A stretch of DNA of 60,110 nt from Chitinophagaceae bacterium (GCA_004028765.1 SAIX01000126.1:1-60110), one strand, 5' to 3'; shown: positions 7,223-16,927, counted from the first letter of the stretch. Program-made: numbers and translations. Notes: generated by a model from the sequence alone, not told the origin.

Positions 7223-9112
7223 TTAGTCGGGTTTTTTACCATCTAGAAAAGTATTGATGGTGGATATTTGTGTCTGGTCGTTCTCATCCTTGCCCACCGT
7301 ATACTTGCTGTAGAAATTCTCCACAGAAGTAAGCGTATTGCCGAACAATTCCATATTTCTGCGCACATAAGCAGGCACTGCATCAAATTCATTATTGGAA
7401 TCTGCAGCATTGTTCATATTAAAAGAGAGGTTACGCAGTTTCTGAATCCTTTCTGCAGCACGACGTTTCTGTTCTTCCACTTCATCGATACAATCATCAT
7501 CAAAAGAAGCTACCGGCTCTGCGGCTCTTGCCACAGGGGCAGCTGTTTCCTTTTCTATAATGCGGAATTCCATTTCCGACTGTTCTTCTGCTTGCGGCGC
7601 AGGGGCAGGCTCGGGTTGTACCACAGTAATGGCAGCTGGTGCTGTAACAGCAACGGGTTTCGCGGGCATTTCAGGTTCAGCATCCGCATAAATATTGGAT
7701 GGTTTGCTGAGAAAGCCACCCATTGAAATTACGGGCGTTGGTTCTTCCTGCTTTTCGGTTATTTCAAAACTGGTGAGTTCTTCCAGCACTGTTTTGGGGA
7801 CGTGCACTTCCTCAGTCTTTTCTTCCAGTTTCACTTCCTGGGTGATCTCGGTACTCAATTCAAACTGAAGCACCATTGATTCTTTTTCTTCGGCCACTTC
7901 TTCATAGATATGAACAGGGCTTGAAGTGAATTCAGGGTTACTGAAGATACTCAGCATATTCTCCAGCGGCATCCGTTCTTCCATGCTGGGGGCCAGCAAA
8001 TCGGGTGCTTCTTCCACTACGGGTGCAGGCGCTTCTTCTTTTACCGGAGTTAGAGGTGTTTTGTTTTCTTCTGTTTCCAGCACCATCATAATCTTTTCAG
8101 GCTGTGGTACAGTTTTCTTCACTTCTGCAGGTTTTGCAAACGGGTCTTTGTGTTCAAAGCCTGTTGCAATCAGTGTGATACCGAGTTTCCTGTCGAGTGC
8201 CGGGTCATAGCCCATACCTACGATCACATCGGTATTTTCGCCAGCCTGCATACGGAGGTGGTTATTGATGATCTCAAGTTCATCCATCGTGCACTCATGT
8301 TCCCCTTCTGCACTATTGATATTGATGAGTATCCATTTTGCCCCGCGGATATCATTGTCATTGAGCAGCGGCGATGACAATGCTTCTTCAATGGCACGTT
8401 GCGCACGGTCTTCCCCTTCCAGTTCTGCTTTACCAAGGATGGCAACACCACCATTTTTCATAACGGTGCATACATCTGCAAAATCGACGATGATATGCCC
8501 GCGGCTGTTGATGATATCGGTGATACATTTTGCTGCCGTGGCAAGTACATTATCTGCTTTGCCAAAAGCCTCCTTCATTTTCAGGTTGCCATACTGGATG
8601 CGCAGTTTATCGTTACTGATCACCAGTAGCGTATCCACATAAGGCTTTAACTGGCGGATACCGTCTTCCGCCTGCTGGTGCCTGCGCGGACCCTCAAAGC
8701 TGAAAGGAGTGGTTACGATACCTACTGTGAGGATACCGAGTTCTTTACAGATCTGTGCGATAATGGGTGCACCACCTGTACCGGTGCCACCACCCATACC
8801 TACTGTGATAAAAGCCATCTTGGTATTCACTTCGAGGATGCGTTTGATCTCTTCGAGTGATTCTTCTGTGGCTTTTTTTCCAACTTCGGGATTGGCGCCG
8901 GCGCCCAGGCCCTGCGTAAGGTGCGGCCCAAGCTGAATTTTATTGGGAATATTACTTTGTTCGATGGCTTTGGCATCTGTGTTACAGATGATGAAATCCA
9001 CACCTTCGATATTCTGTTCAAACATAAAGTTAACGGCGTTACTGCCGCCACCTCCCACTCCCAATACCTTGATGATGGAAGATTTTTGTTTGGGAAGATC
9101 GAAATGAATCAT
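7223..9112 (-). CDS. ftsZ: Cell division GTPase FtsZ with long C-terminal linker
   Basis: The tubulin-like GTPase that forms the Z ring. The GTPase core covers about residues 10-325, with GGGGSNAV near residue 20 and the tubulin signature GGGTGTG at 107-113. The T7 loop reads IIVDFADV (207-214): the catalytic Asp residues are kept (210, 213), but the usual Asn of NxDxxD is Ile208. At 629 aa it is far longer than the roughly 380 aa of E. coli FtsZ. The extra length is an acidic Pro/Glu/Ala/Val-rich linker (about 330-570), then a VPAYVRR segment (579-585) resembling the conserved FtsZ tail peptide, and finally a terminal TFLDGKKPD. It is the last gene of the dcw cluster, after ftsA, and is followed by a strong terminator. 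Confidence 0.97.
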   Translation of the reverse strand: MIHFDLPKQKSSIIKVLGVGGGGSNAVNFMFEQNIEGVDFIICNTDAKAIEQSNIPNKIQLGPHLTQGLGAGANPEVGKKATEESLEEIKRILEVNTKMAFITVGMGGGTGTGGAPIIAQICKELGILTVGIVTTPFSFEGPRRHQQAEDGIRQLKPYVDTLLVISNDKLRIQYGNLKMKEAFGKADNVLATAAKCITDIINSRGHIIVDFADVCTVMKNGGVAILGKAELEGEDRAQRAIEEALSSPLLNDNDIRGAKWILININSAEGEHECTMDELEIINNHLRMQAGENTDVIVGMGYDPALDRKLGITLIATGFEHKDPFAKPAEVKKTVPQPEKIMMVLETEENKTPLTPVKEEAPAPVVEEAPDLLAPSMEERMPLENMLSIFSNPEFTSSPVHIYEEVAEEKESMVLQFELSTEITQEVKLEEKTEEVHVPKTVLEELTSFEITEKQEEPTPVISMGGFLSKPSNIYADAEPEMPAKPVAVTAPAAITVVQPEPAPAPQAEEQSEMEFRIIEKETAAPVARAAEPVASFDDDCIDEVEEQKRRAAERIQKLRNLSFNMNNAADSNNEFDAVPAYVRRNMELFGNTLTSVENFYSKYTVGKDENDQTQISTINTFLDGKKPD

Positions 9113-9182
9113 AGCGTACTTTTTTAGTTGTAAACGGGTTTCTGAATGGTGATAATAAATACTAACGGCAATAAGTACACTT

Positions 9183-10553
9183 TTATTTTATTACCTGGTC
9201 TTCTTCTTCCTTGAAGAGGTCGATCAGGTTATTCTTGAACTTATCCCAGAACTTTTGTTTCCGTGCTGCTGCATCCACTGAAGCAGCCGGAGCGGCAGGT
9301 TGTACAGGTGTTTCCGCATTTTCAACGGTGAGTTTTTTCGGCACTTCCACTTTCTTGAATTTCTCGTTGAACTCTTTGTATTTATGGTCATAATCGCTGT
9401 AGCCTTTCAGGATAAGCCCGAGACAGGTAGCGTACATCGGTTTTTTGAGTTCATCGATATGGTTGGGTGCGAGGTGTTCATTCGGCAGCCCGATCCTTGC
9501 GTTCAAACCGGTTGTGTATTCGGTAAGCTGGATCAGGTGCTTCAGTTGCGAACCACCGCCTGTCAGGATGATGCCCCCGTTCAGCATGCGGCTGTCCAAG
9601 CCCACCTGTTTCAAGTGATAGGTCACGAAATCCAGTATCTCACTCATTCTCGCCTGGATAATCGCGGCAAGGTTTTTTACACTGATCTCTTTAGCCGGCA
9701 TTCCTTTTAACCCCGGTATGGTGATAAAGGCATTTGCTTTTGCTTCATCGGCCAATGCAGAACCAAACTGAACTTTCATGGCTTCGGCCTGGCTTTTCAG
9801 TACACCGAGACCCATGCGGATATCATTGGTGATATTTTCGCCGCCAAACGGAATCACAGCGGTATGTTTCAGGATGCCTTCATAAAATACCGCGAGGTCA
9901 CTGGTACCGCCACCGATATCGAGGATGGCAACACCTGCTTCCATATCGATATCACTCATGACGGCACTGGCTGAAGCAAGCGGCTGTAAAACGAGGTCTT
10001 TGGTAACGAGCCCGCTTCTTTCCACTGCGCGGTTGATATTGCGTATCGCGTTCCTGTCGCCGGTAATGATATGGAAATTCGCTCCCACTTTCACCCCGTT
10101 AAAACCGATGGGATCTTTGATGTTCTGGATATTGTCCACATGAAAATCCTGTGGGATCACATCGATAATCTGGTCGCCGGCAGGAATAAATGTTTTGCGC
10201 TGGTTATTGATCAACTGCTCGATCTCGCTGCGTTTGATCTCGATCTCTGCATCCTGGCGAACGATATCACCGCGGGTTTGCAGGCTTTTGATATGGTGGC
10301 CTGCGATACCCACATACACTTCATTGATCTCGAGGTCTTCGTTGCTTTTATAACATTCTTCCAAAGCCTGCTGAATGGCTTTGATCGTCTGGTCGATGTT
10401 CAATACCTGCCCATGCTGTACGCCGCTGCTGTTGGCGCGACCGAAACCGAGGATCTCGAGTTTGCCATATTCGTTTTTGCGGCCTGCGATGGCAGCGATC
10501 TTTGTGGTTCCAATGTCAAGCCCTACTATGATGGGCGCTTCATTGTGGTTCAT
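9183..10553 (-). CDS. ftsA: Cell division actin-like protein FtsA
   Basis: An actin-fold ATPase that tethers FtsZ to the inner membrane. It opens with the phosphate-binding segment VGLDIGTTKIAAI (residues 9-21). The SHS2/1C region follows (about 85-165), then the second nucleotide-binding elements GVAILDIGGGTSDLAVF and GGIILTGGGSQLKHL. The C-terminus contains a charged, low-complexity spacer and an amphipathic stretch (FWDKFKNNLIDLFKEE) that is the likely membrane-targeting helix. At 456 aa it is somewhat longer than E. coli FtsA because of that tail. It lies 70 bases upstream of ftsZ and 47 bases downstream of ftsQ. Confidence 0.96.
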   Translation of the reverse strand: MNHNEAPIIVGLDIGTTKIAAIAGRKNEYGKLEILGFGRANSSGVQHGQVLNIDQTIKAIQQALEECYKSNEDLEINEVYVGIAGHHIKSLQTRGDIVRQDAEIEIKRSEIEQLINNQRKTFIPAGDQIIDVIPQDFHVDNIQNIKDPIGFNGVKVGANFHIITGDRNAIRNINRAVERSGLVTKDLVLQPLASASAVMSDIDMEAGVAILDIGGGTSDLAVFYEGILKHTAVIPFGGENITNDIRMGLGVLKSQAEAMKVQFGSALADEAKANAFITIPGLKGMPAKEISVKNLAAIIQARMSEILDFVTYHLKQVGLDSRMLNGGIILTGGGSQLKHLIQLTEYTTGLNARIGLPNEHLAPNHIDELKKPMYATCLGLILKGYSDYDHKYKEFNEKFKKVEVPKKLTVENAETPVQPAAPAASVDAAARKQKFWDKFKNNLIDLFKEEEDQVIK

Positions 10554-10600
10554 ACAAGTTGTGTTTTAGTTGTTATGGTTTGTGTAGTTGTGTATATGGA

Positions 10601-11671
10601 TTACCCGTTGGTTTTTCCCATCACCGCTTTGGGCGGGGTTTTCGCTGCAGGGTTTGATGGTTTATTCTTTTTCGGTTTTGATTTTGCTCCTTTCGTTAAC
10701 GGTTTATTGTTTGTTTTATTGTTTGATTGTTCAACAGTTTTCGCATTTGTTTTTCCAACCGCAGCCGCTGCTATTTTACGCTGTGCAGAATCTTTTTTCA
10801 GGTCGCTTACAGGTAATGAAACAGCAAGTGCCGTATCTGCTGTGGAGGCTAGTTGTTTTATCCATTCACGGGCACGTGCCGAATCGGCCCATGCTTTTGC
10901 GGCGCCTTTTCTTATCGCCACTACCTGGTTATCGTATTGCAGATCCAGTTTTTCATAGGTATTTATCCCGTTTTGCAACCATGCTTTTTTATAAAACGTA
11001 TACAGCCTGTCAAATTTTTTCTCAGCATTTTCTGCCCGCCCGAAGTGAATGATATGATCTCCCACCACGGGCACCATTTCAAACTCCGATCCTGCTGCAA
11101 TATCCACCTGCGCTACCTGCGCCATCCAGAATGAATCTGCGAGGATATAAGTTCCCAGTTTTACAATATCCTTCAGCAACAGACTATCCGGATGCGCCAG
11201 TACTGTTTTACCTGAGGGGAAACCGGTAAACACAGGCACCCTTGCCGAAAGCTTTTCACTGAGCGGAAGCCTGAGTGCACCACTGTCCACATAAAAAGAA
11301 CTTCCATCCAATGCAAATACCCTCGCCACCGGTTGCCGCTCTTCGATCCTCACCTGGAGTACCTGGTTATTATCTAGGTACATTTCAGCGTTTCTTACCC
11401 AACTGTTCTTTTCCAGTAAAGTTTCCAGTTCACGCAGGTTTAATTCACCGATGGGTTTACCTGCAGGTTTACCGGCTGCGTCCAGCATTTCCATCACATC
11501 TTTTTCATCGATGAAGAGGTGTTTTTCTGCACCGGAAATTTCAATCCGTGTATCTGCGCAGGTTTTCCTGTTCTTTTTCTGGATGGCTGCTCCCAATAAT
11601 ACAATCGTGCCGATACCTGCGAGTATCCACAAACTGCCAACCAATATTTTTTTCCAGTTATACCTGCGCAT
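10601..11671 (-). CDS. ftsQ: Cell division protein FtsQ/DivIB with a basic tail
   Basis: A bitopic divisome protein linking cytoplasmic and periplasmic division factors. A single helix at about residues 9-30 follows a short basic N-terminus. The periplasmic part holds a POTRA-like region (EISGAEKHLFIDEKDVMEML) and the beta domain (NNQVLQVRIEERQPVARVFA, WMAQVAQVDI). The last 50 residues are an unusual Lys/Pro/Asn/Thr-rich tail (KTNAKTVEQSNNKTNN onwards) that is absent from E. coli FtsQ and might contact peptidoglycan or be disordered. It starts 3 bases after the murC stop and is translationally close-coupled. Confidence 0.92.
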   Translation of the reverse strand: MRRYNWKKILVGSLWILAGIGTIVLLGAAIQKKNRKTCADTRIEISGAEKHLFIDEKDVMEMLDAAGKPAGKPIGELNLRELETLLEKNSWVRNAEMYLDNNQVLQVRIEERQPVARVFALDGSSFYVDSGALRLPLSEKLSARVPVFTGFPSGKTVLAHPDSLLLKDIVKLGTYILADSFWMAQVAQVDIAAGSEFEMVPVVGDHIIHFGRAENAEKKFDRLYTFYKKAWLQNGINTYEKLDLQYDNQVVAIRKGAAKAWADSARAREWIKQLASTADTALAVSLPVSDLKKDSAQRKIAAAAVGKTNAKTVEQSNNKTNNKPLTKGAKSKPKKNKPSNPAAKTPPKAVMGKTNG

Positions 11672-11674
11672 ACA

Positions 11675-13039
11675 TTATTCTCCGTTCACCAGCAATTCCC
11701 TTACGGGGTTTACCAGTGCATCAATATCACCTGCCCCGGCCATTACAACCAAGGCAGGCTGTTCTTTTTTCAGCCGGTTTTTCATCTCTTCTTTTCCCAA
11801 TACCATTTTATTTTCCAGTTTCATTTTATTCAGCAGCAATTCACTGGTTACGCCTTCCATCGGCAATTCTCTCGCTGGATAGATCGGCAGCAGGATTACT
11901 TCATCGGCCAAATCGAGGCTGGCTGCAAATTCATCGGCCAGGTCTTTGGTACGGCTGAACAGGTGGGGTTGAAATACAAGCACCAGCTTTTCGCCAGGAA
12001 AAATGCTTCTTACACCTGTGATCAGTGCCTTTAATTCTTCGGGATGATGAGCATAGTCATCGATCAATACATGCGTTTCATTTTTCAGGGCATATTCAAA
12101 CCTACGCTTCACACCTTTGAAAGAAGCCACTGCTGATTTTATCTTATCATCAGTAATACCGAGGTGTTTTGCCACCGTTATTGCGGCTACACAGTTTTCA
12201 ATATTGTGTAAGCCACCCATGTGCAACACCACCTCATATAATATCCAGTTTTTGGAAACCACATCAAATACATAACTGCCATTAACCACTTTCCGGTTAG
12301 CCGTATACACATCGGCACGGGTATCTTCCAAATGATATGTATAATGATGAGCCGCACTCAGGTCTTCCTTATTTCCCATTCCATATTTGGTAATAAGGCA
12401 ACCGCCTGGTTTTACTTTCCGGGAAAACTGAATAAATGCATTTACCACTTCCTGTGGAGTGCCGTAAATGTCAAGATGATCAGGATCCATTGCCGTGATC
12501 ACTGCCACATCCGGAACGAGTTTAAGGAAACTGCGATCGTATTCATCTGCTTCCACCACCACAGTATTGCGTTCACTGCTCCAGAAATTGGTTTGATAAT
12601 TCGCCGATATCCCTCCGAGAAACGCATTACTGCCATAACCACTGTCGCGCAGCAAGTGAGCCGTCATTGTGGTGACCGTCGTTTTTCCATGTGTACCGCC
12701 TACGCAGATATTAAAAGAATTTTCGGTGATCCATTGCAGTACATCGCTCCGCTTTACAACTGCGTATCCTTTTTCGCGATAGTTCACAAGCTCCGCATGG
12801 TGTGCAGGTATGGCAGGCGTATACACCACTACATCTGCATCAGCCGGTGCCAGGTCGATCCTTTCTTCATAATGAATCGGTATACCTGCCGCTTCCAGGT
12901 TGCGGGTAAGTGCGGTGGGAGTTCGGTCGTATCCACTCACATCACAGTTTCTCGATTTAAAATACCGGGCAAGTGCGCTCATTCCGATACCGCCGATACC
13001 GATGAAATAGATCTTTTTTATCGTGTCCAGTTTATTCAC
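11675..13039 (-). CDS. murC: UDP-N-acetylmuramate--L-alanine ligase
   Basis: A cytosolic ATP-dependent ligase that adds L-Ala to UDP-MurNAc, the first peptide step of peptidoglycan synthesis. The N-terminal Rossmann motif is GIGGIGMSALAR (14-25). The ATP loop GGTHGKTT lies at 114-121, followed by the central-domain DEYDRSF segment and the C-terminal DDYAHHPEE motif typical of MurC. At 454 aa it has normal length. The start is GTG at 13039, which overlaps the murG stop by 4 bases (GTGA), a clear sign of translational coupling. Confidence 0.96.
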   Translation of the reverse strand: MNKLDTIKKIYFIGIGGIGMSALARYFKSRNCDVSGYDRTPTALTRNLEAAGIPIHYEERIDLAPADADVVVYTPAIPAHHAELVNYREKGYAVVKRSDVLQWITENSFNICVGGTHGKTTVTTMTAHLLRDSGYGSNAFLGGISANYQTNFWSSERNTVVVEADEYDRSFLKLVPDVAVITAMDPDHLDIYGTPQEVVNAFIQFSRKVKPGGCLITKYGMGNKEDLSAAHHYTYHLEDTRADVYTANRKVVNGSYVFDVVSKNWILYEVVLHMGGLHNIENCVAAITVAKHLGITDDKIKSAVASFKGVKRRFEYALKNETHVLIDDYAHHPEELKALITGVRSIFPGEKLVLVFQPHLFSRTKDLADEFAASLDLADEVILLPIYPARELPMEGVTSELLLNKMKLENKMVLGKEEMKNRLKKEQPALVVMAGAGDIDALVNPVRELLVNGE

Positions 13040-14172
13040 CTGATTCTTTTAATGATTTCATCCGCAATCCTTTCATCCGCATCGCGGATGGCGAGCCCGG
13101 AAAGATTTGCTTTTATTTCGTTTTGCTTGTTCACATCTTTTGCAAGCGCTATCACCACATCCACCAGCTTTTCTTTTGCCTCGCCATCTCTTACGATCAG
13201 CGCTGCATTTTTTGAAACAAGCCACATGGCATTGGCTGTCTGGTGATCTTCCGCTGCCAGCGGGAAAGGAACAAATACAGCCGGTTTGCCTGATACGGCT
13301 ATTTCAGTTACTGACATTGCCCCGGCGCGGCTCACCACCACATCCGCAGCAGCATACGCCATTTCCATTTCCCTGATAAAATCATTTACCCGGATATTGG
13401 CCTGCGCTTCACCAGCTTTCTTAAAAATATCCGCCGTTGTTTTTCCGGTTTGCCAGATCAGCTGAAGGTCATTTTCTGCAAATGCAGAAATTTTTGATGC
13501 GATTGCTTCATTGATACTTCTTGCGCCAAGACTGCCACCAATCACCAAAATGGTTTTCTGATCGGCAGATAACCCAAAAAAAGACAATGCCTCTGCACGG
13601 CTGATCCTATTATCCGCAATTGATTTCCGTACGGGGTTACCAGTGATCACGATCTTTTCTTTCGGGAAAAATTTTTCCATTCCATCCCCACCTACAAAAA
13701 CAGCGGTCGCTTTTTTAGCTAATAACATATTGCTTTTCCCGCCAAAAGAATTGCTCTCATGGATAAAACTGGGGATTCCCTTTTTCTGTGCAGTGCGGAG
13801 AACAGGAAAAGTGGAATAGCCGCCCACACCAATCACGGCATCCGGCTTAAAATCAGCAATGATTTTTTTTACCTGCCACAAACTTTTCAGGAGCTTAAAA
13901 GGCAGGCTTACATTTTTGAATACAGACTGCCGGTTAAACCCGGCAATATCCAGCCCAATCACTTGATAACCTGCCTGCGGGATTTTTTCCATTTCCATTT
14001 TACCTTTTGCGCCTACAAAAAGTATTTCGGCTCCGGTAATTTTTTCACGCAGGGCATTTGCGATGGCGATGGCGGGGAAGATATGTCCGCCGGTACCACC
14101 ACCGGCAATAATAAAACGTTCCCCCTGCAAGGGAAGTATTGTTTCATCTGTTTTATGCAACCTTTCGCTCAC
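13036..14172 (-). CDS. murG: UDP-GlcNAc:lipid I N-acetylglucosaminyltransferase
   Basis: A peripheral inner-membrane GT-B glycosyltransferase that turns lipid I into lipid II. The glycine loop GGGTGGHIFPAI begins at residue 24. A second G-rich loop (VIGVGGYSTFP), the HESNSFGGKSN segment and the donor-site motif VVSRAGAMSVTEI are all present. At 378 aa it is slightly longer than usual owing to an N-terminal extension of about 15 residues. The start is GTG at 14172. It lies 6 bases after ftsW and overlaps murC by 4. Confidence 0.96.
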   Translation of the reverse strand: MSERLHKTDETILPLQGERFIIAGGGTGGHIFPAIAIANALREKITGAEILFVGAKGKMEMEKIPQAGYQVIGLDIAGFNRQSVFKNVSLPFKLLKSLWQVKKIIADFKPDAVIGVGGYSTFPVLRTAQKKGIPSFIHESNSFGGKSNMLLAKKATAVFVGGDGMEKFFPKEKIVITGNPVRKSIADNRISRAEALSFFGLSADQKTILVIGGSLGARSINEAIASKISAFAENDLQLIWQTGKTTADIFKKAGEAQANIRVNDFIREMEMAYAAADVVVSRAGAMSVTEIAVSGKPAVFVPFPLAAEDHQTANAMWLVSKNAALIVRDGEAKEKLVDVVIALAKDVNKQNEIKANLSGLAIRDADERIADEIIKRIR

Positions 14173-14178
14173 AAATAA

Positions 14179-15519
14179 TTATTGCTGTATAAATAATTTG
14201 CCACCCGTTTTCTGATCTGTGTTTTCATTTACTGGTTCTGCTGTACCCAAAACAAGCGGTGCAGGTTCCGGTTTCCCTTCCATCTGTTCAACATTTCGCG
14301 CCACACTCAGTATAATCCCTATCGCGCCGCAGGTAAACAGGAATGAACTGCCACCCATACTTACAAGAGGCAGCGTTACACCTGTAACCGGTACAAGATT
14401 TACATTCACTGCCATATTTGCCACGGCTTGTATCACCAGCGTAAAGCTCAGCCCCAATGCAAGAAATGCCCCGAATGCATACGGGCATTTCCGGAAGATG
14501 CGGATGCACCGGAATAAAAAGACCAGGTAAATAAAAATGATAAACAGGCCGCCAAGCAACCCATATTCTTCAATGATGATCGAATAAATAAAATCATTGT
14601 ATGCCTGCGGCAGAAAGTTTCGTTGCCGGCTGTTTCCCGGGCCCAGCCCCACCAGCACGCTTCCGTTTGCAATAGCGATTTTTGCCTGCTGCACCTGGTA
14701 AGGTGTTTCATTGTCGCGGGCATACATAAAATCCTGTACCCGCCTTACCCAGGTCCCGAATCGGCCGAATGATTTTACTTTTTCTGCAACGCCTGCTTTT
14801 TTTATTTCTTCGGTTTTTTGTTTCCCGTCATAAGTAGCCATCGCCACCAATACAATAACCAGTACTGGTATCAATGCCACGCCAATCGTTAAAAGAATAT
14901 GTTTCAAACTAACCCGCCCGATAAACATCAGCAGCAAAGAAGTAGCACCTGTAAGTAATGCATTGGATAAATTGGCCGGCATGATAAGTGCACAAATAAT
15001 CATCACAGGTGCAACAACCGGGATAAACCCTTTTTTAAAATCTTTGATTGCCTCCTGTTTCTTACTCAATAACCGGGATATGTACATGAACAAGGCAAGT
15101 TTCGCAAGATCACTTGTCTGGATTGTCATATTGATGATGGGCAGCTTTATCCAGCGGCTCCCCTCATTGATCTTTGCTCCAAAAAACAAAGTATATAATA
15201 ATAATGGAATCGATATGAGAAACAGGATCGTGGCAACTTTGGAAAAGATCGTGTAATTGATACGATGCAGAAAATAGATCAGTAATAACCCCACTAGTGA
15301 AAAAGACACCTGTTTAAAAAGATATACATTGGTATTCCCCTTGTACATTTTATAAGCCAGTGAACCGGTTGCACTATAAACAACGAGAATGGAGATCAGC
15401 GACAGCAATACCACGATACCCCAGATATATTTATCACCCCGGGTACGGTCAACCAGCTGGCCCTTCATTCCGCCAATACTTGGTATCTGTGAGAATAATG
15501 TGTCTTTTATATCCGCCAT
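14179..15519 (-). CDS. ftsW: Peptidoglycan glycosyltransferase FtsW
   Basis: A SEDS-family polytopic membrane enzyme that polymerises lipid II at the septum together with its PBP partner encoded upstream. About ten hydrophobic helices are visible. SEDS hallmarks include NEGSRWIKL, the GLGPGNSRQRNFLPQAYNDFIYS loop and VTGVTLPLVSMGGSS near the C-terminus. The loop around residues 225-270 (KTEEIKKAGVAEKVKSFGRF) is longer than in E. coli. At 446 aa it is otherwise typical. It lies between murD (67 bases upstream) and murG. Confidence 0.96.
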   Translation of the reverse strand: MADIKDTLFSQIPSIGGMKGQLVDRTRGDKYIWGIVVLLSLISILVVYSATGSLAYKMYKGNTNVYLFKQVSFSLVGLLLIYFLHRINYTIFSKVATILFLISIPLLLYTLFFGAKINEGSRWIKLPIINMTIQTSDLAKLALFMYISRLLSKKQEAIKDFKKGFIPVVAPVMIICALIMPANLSNALLTGATSLLLMFIGRVSLKHILLTIGVALIPVLVIVLVAMATYDGKQKTEEIKKAGVAEKVKSFGRFGTWVRRVQDFMYARDNETPYQVQQAKIAIANGSVLVGLGPGNSRQRNFLPQAYNDFIYSIIIEEYGLLGGLFIIFIYLVFLFRCIRIFRKCPYAFGAFLALGLSFTLVIQAVANMAVNVNLVPVTGVTLPLVSMGGSSFLFTCGAIGIILSVARNVEQMEGKPEPAPLVLGTAEPVNENTDQKTGGKLFIQQ

Positions 15520-15586
15520 TTTGCGTTATTATTCAGAGGTAAGAGACAGGAAGCGTGCTTCATATATCGTACTTCTTACTTTGTTC

Positions 15587-16927
15587 TTACAATTCTTTTA
15601 CTGCATCTTTAAACTGCCTGCCCCTGTCTTCATAATTTTTAAAGAGGTCAAAGCTTGCACAGGCCGGGCTGAGCAATACTACGTCTCCCTTTGCAGCTAA
15701 CTTAAAAGAAGTGTTCACTGCTTTTTTTGCTGAGTCTGTTTCCACGATCACCGGAACACTGTCTTTAAATGCTTCGATGATTTTTTTATTATCCACTCCC
15801 ATACATACAATGGCTTTTACCTTTTCTTTTACGAGATCGGCAATCAGGCCATAATCATTCCCCTTATCGGTACCCCCTAATATCAGTACCGTAGGTTTAT
15901 TCATACTCTCAAGTGCGAACCAGGTACTGTTTACATTGGTTGCCTTACTGTCGTTAATAAATTCAACCCCACGCACCATTGCTACAAATTCCATCCGGTG
16001 CTCGAGGCTGTGAAAATTTTTCACTGCTTCACGTATTTTTTCCTTCCGGATGCCGAGCGTTGCGGCTGCGATTCCTGCTGCCATAGTGTTGTAGCTGTTG
16101 TGTTTACCTTTTAATGCAAAGTCGTAGATGCTCATGCTCACGCGCTCTTCCTGTATCCTCAGCATCATCTGGTCGCCTTTGATGTAGCCGCCTTTTTTTA
16201 CTTCGTGTTTCATAGAGAATGGTAATGGGTTAGTATGAATGGTTAGTAATGGGAGTTTTTGCATGATCACTTCATCATCTTCACAATAGATGAAATGGTC
16301 TTTGTCTGTCTGGTTTTCGATAATCCTGAATTTGCTGTTCACATAATTCTCAAACTTGTATTCGTATCTGTCTAAATGATCTTCTGTGATGTTCAGCAAC
16401 AGGGCGATATCCGGCCGGAAGGTTTTGATATCATCCAGTTGAAAAGAACTCACTTCTATCACATACAATTCTTTCGGATCAAGCGCCACCTGTTTTGCAA
16501 AGGAGATCCCTATATTGCCAACCAGCGCGCAATCAAGCCCAGCCGTTTTACAGATATGGTAAATCAGCGCCGTAGTGGTGCTTTTTCCATTACTGCCGGT
16601 GATCGCCACAATACGGCTATCCCCTTTGAAACGATACCCGAGTTCTATCTCACTGATCACCGGTATCCCTTTTTCCCGGATCGCTTTCACCATTTCATTT
16701 TTCTCAGGGATGCCCGGGCTTTTCATCACTTCATCCGATGCCAGTATTCTTTTCGTACTATGTTGCCCTTCTTCAAATTCAATTCCTGCTTCTAACAGTT
16801 CTTTTTTGTACGACTCTTTCAGTTTTCCGCCATCACTCAGAAACACATCATATCCTGATTTTTTCCCGAGTATGGCAGCACCCACCCCGCTTTCGCCGCC
16901 TCCTAATATGATCAGTTTATGAGACAT
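15587..16927 (-). CDS. murD: UDP-MurNAc-L-alanine--D-glutamate ligase
   Basis: A cytosolic Mur ligase adding D-Glu to UDP-MurNAc-L-Ala. The N-terminal dinucleotide-fold motif GGGESGVGAA is at 9-18. The ATP loop GSNGKSTTT is at 111-119. Further motifs are LNITEDHLDR and NDSKATNVNSTWFAL, and the C-terminal LSPACASFDLFKNYEDRG is diagnostic of MurD. Length is normal at 446 aa. Upstream, toward mraY, lies a 101-base spacer filled with short tandem repeats (see 16987-17021). Confidence 0.96.
   Translation of the reverse strand: MSHKLIILGGGESGVGAAILGKKSGYDVFLSDGGKLKESYKKELLEAGIEFEEGQHSTKRILASDEVMKSPGIPEKNEMVKAIREKGIPVISEIELGYRFKGDSRIVAITGSNGKSTTTALIYHICKTAGLDCALVGNIGISFAKQVALDPKELYVIEVSSFQLDDIKTFRPDIALLLNITEDHLDRYEYKFENYVNSKFRIIENQTDKDHFIYCEDDEVIMQKLPLLTIHTNPLPFSMKHEVKKGGYIKGDQMMLRIQEERVSMSIYDFALKGKHNSYNTMAAGIAAATLGIRKEKIREAVKNFHSLEHRMEFVAMVRGVEFINDSKATNVNSTWFALESMNKPTVLILGGTDKGNDYGLIADLVKEKVKAIVCMGVDNKKIIEAFKDSVPVIVETDSAKKAVNTSFKLAAKGDVVLLSPACASFDLFKNYEDRGRQFKDAVKEL

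Noticed and set aside
7223..7960. FtsZ as a fusion with another gene or a frameshift product
   Set aside because: The extra length is a low-complexity linker in the same frame, ending in a plausible FtsZ tail; no second domain is seen.
10071..10958. Open frame of 295 codons on the + strand across ftsA and ftsQ
   Set aside because: It is antisense to two well-supported genes, has Cys/Phe-rich composition and no recognisable motif, so it is a frame shadow.
12332..13246. Open frame of 304 codons on the + strand opposite murC and murG
   Set aside because: Antisense to both Mur genes with intact motifs; residue content is typical of shadow frames.
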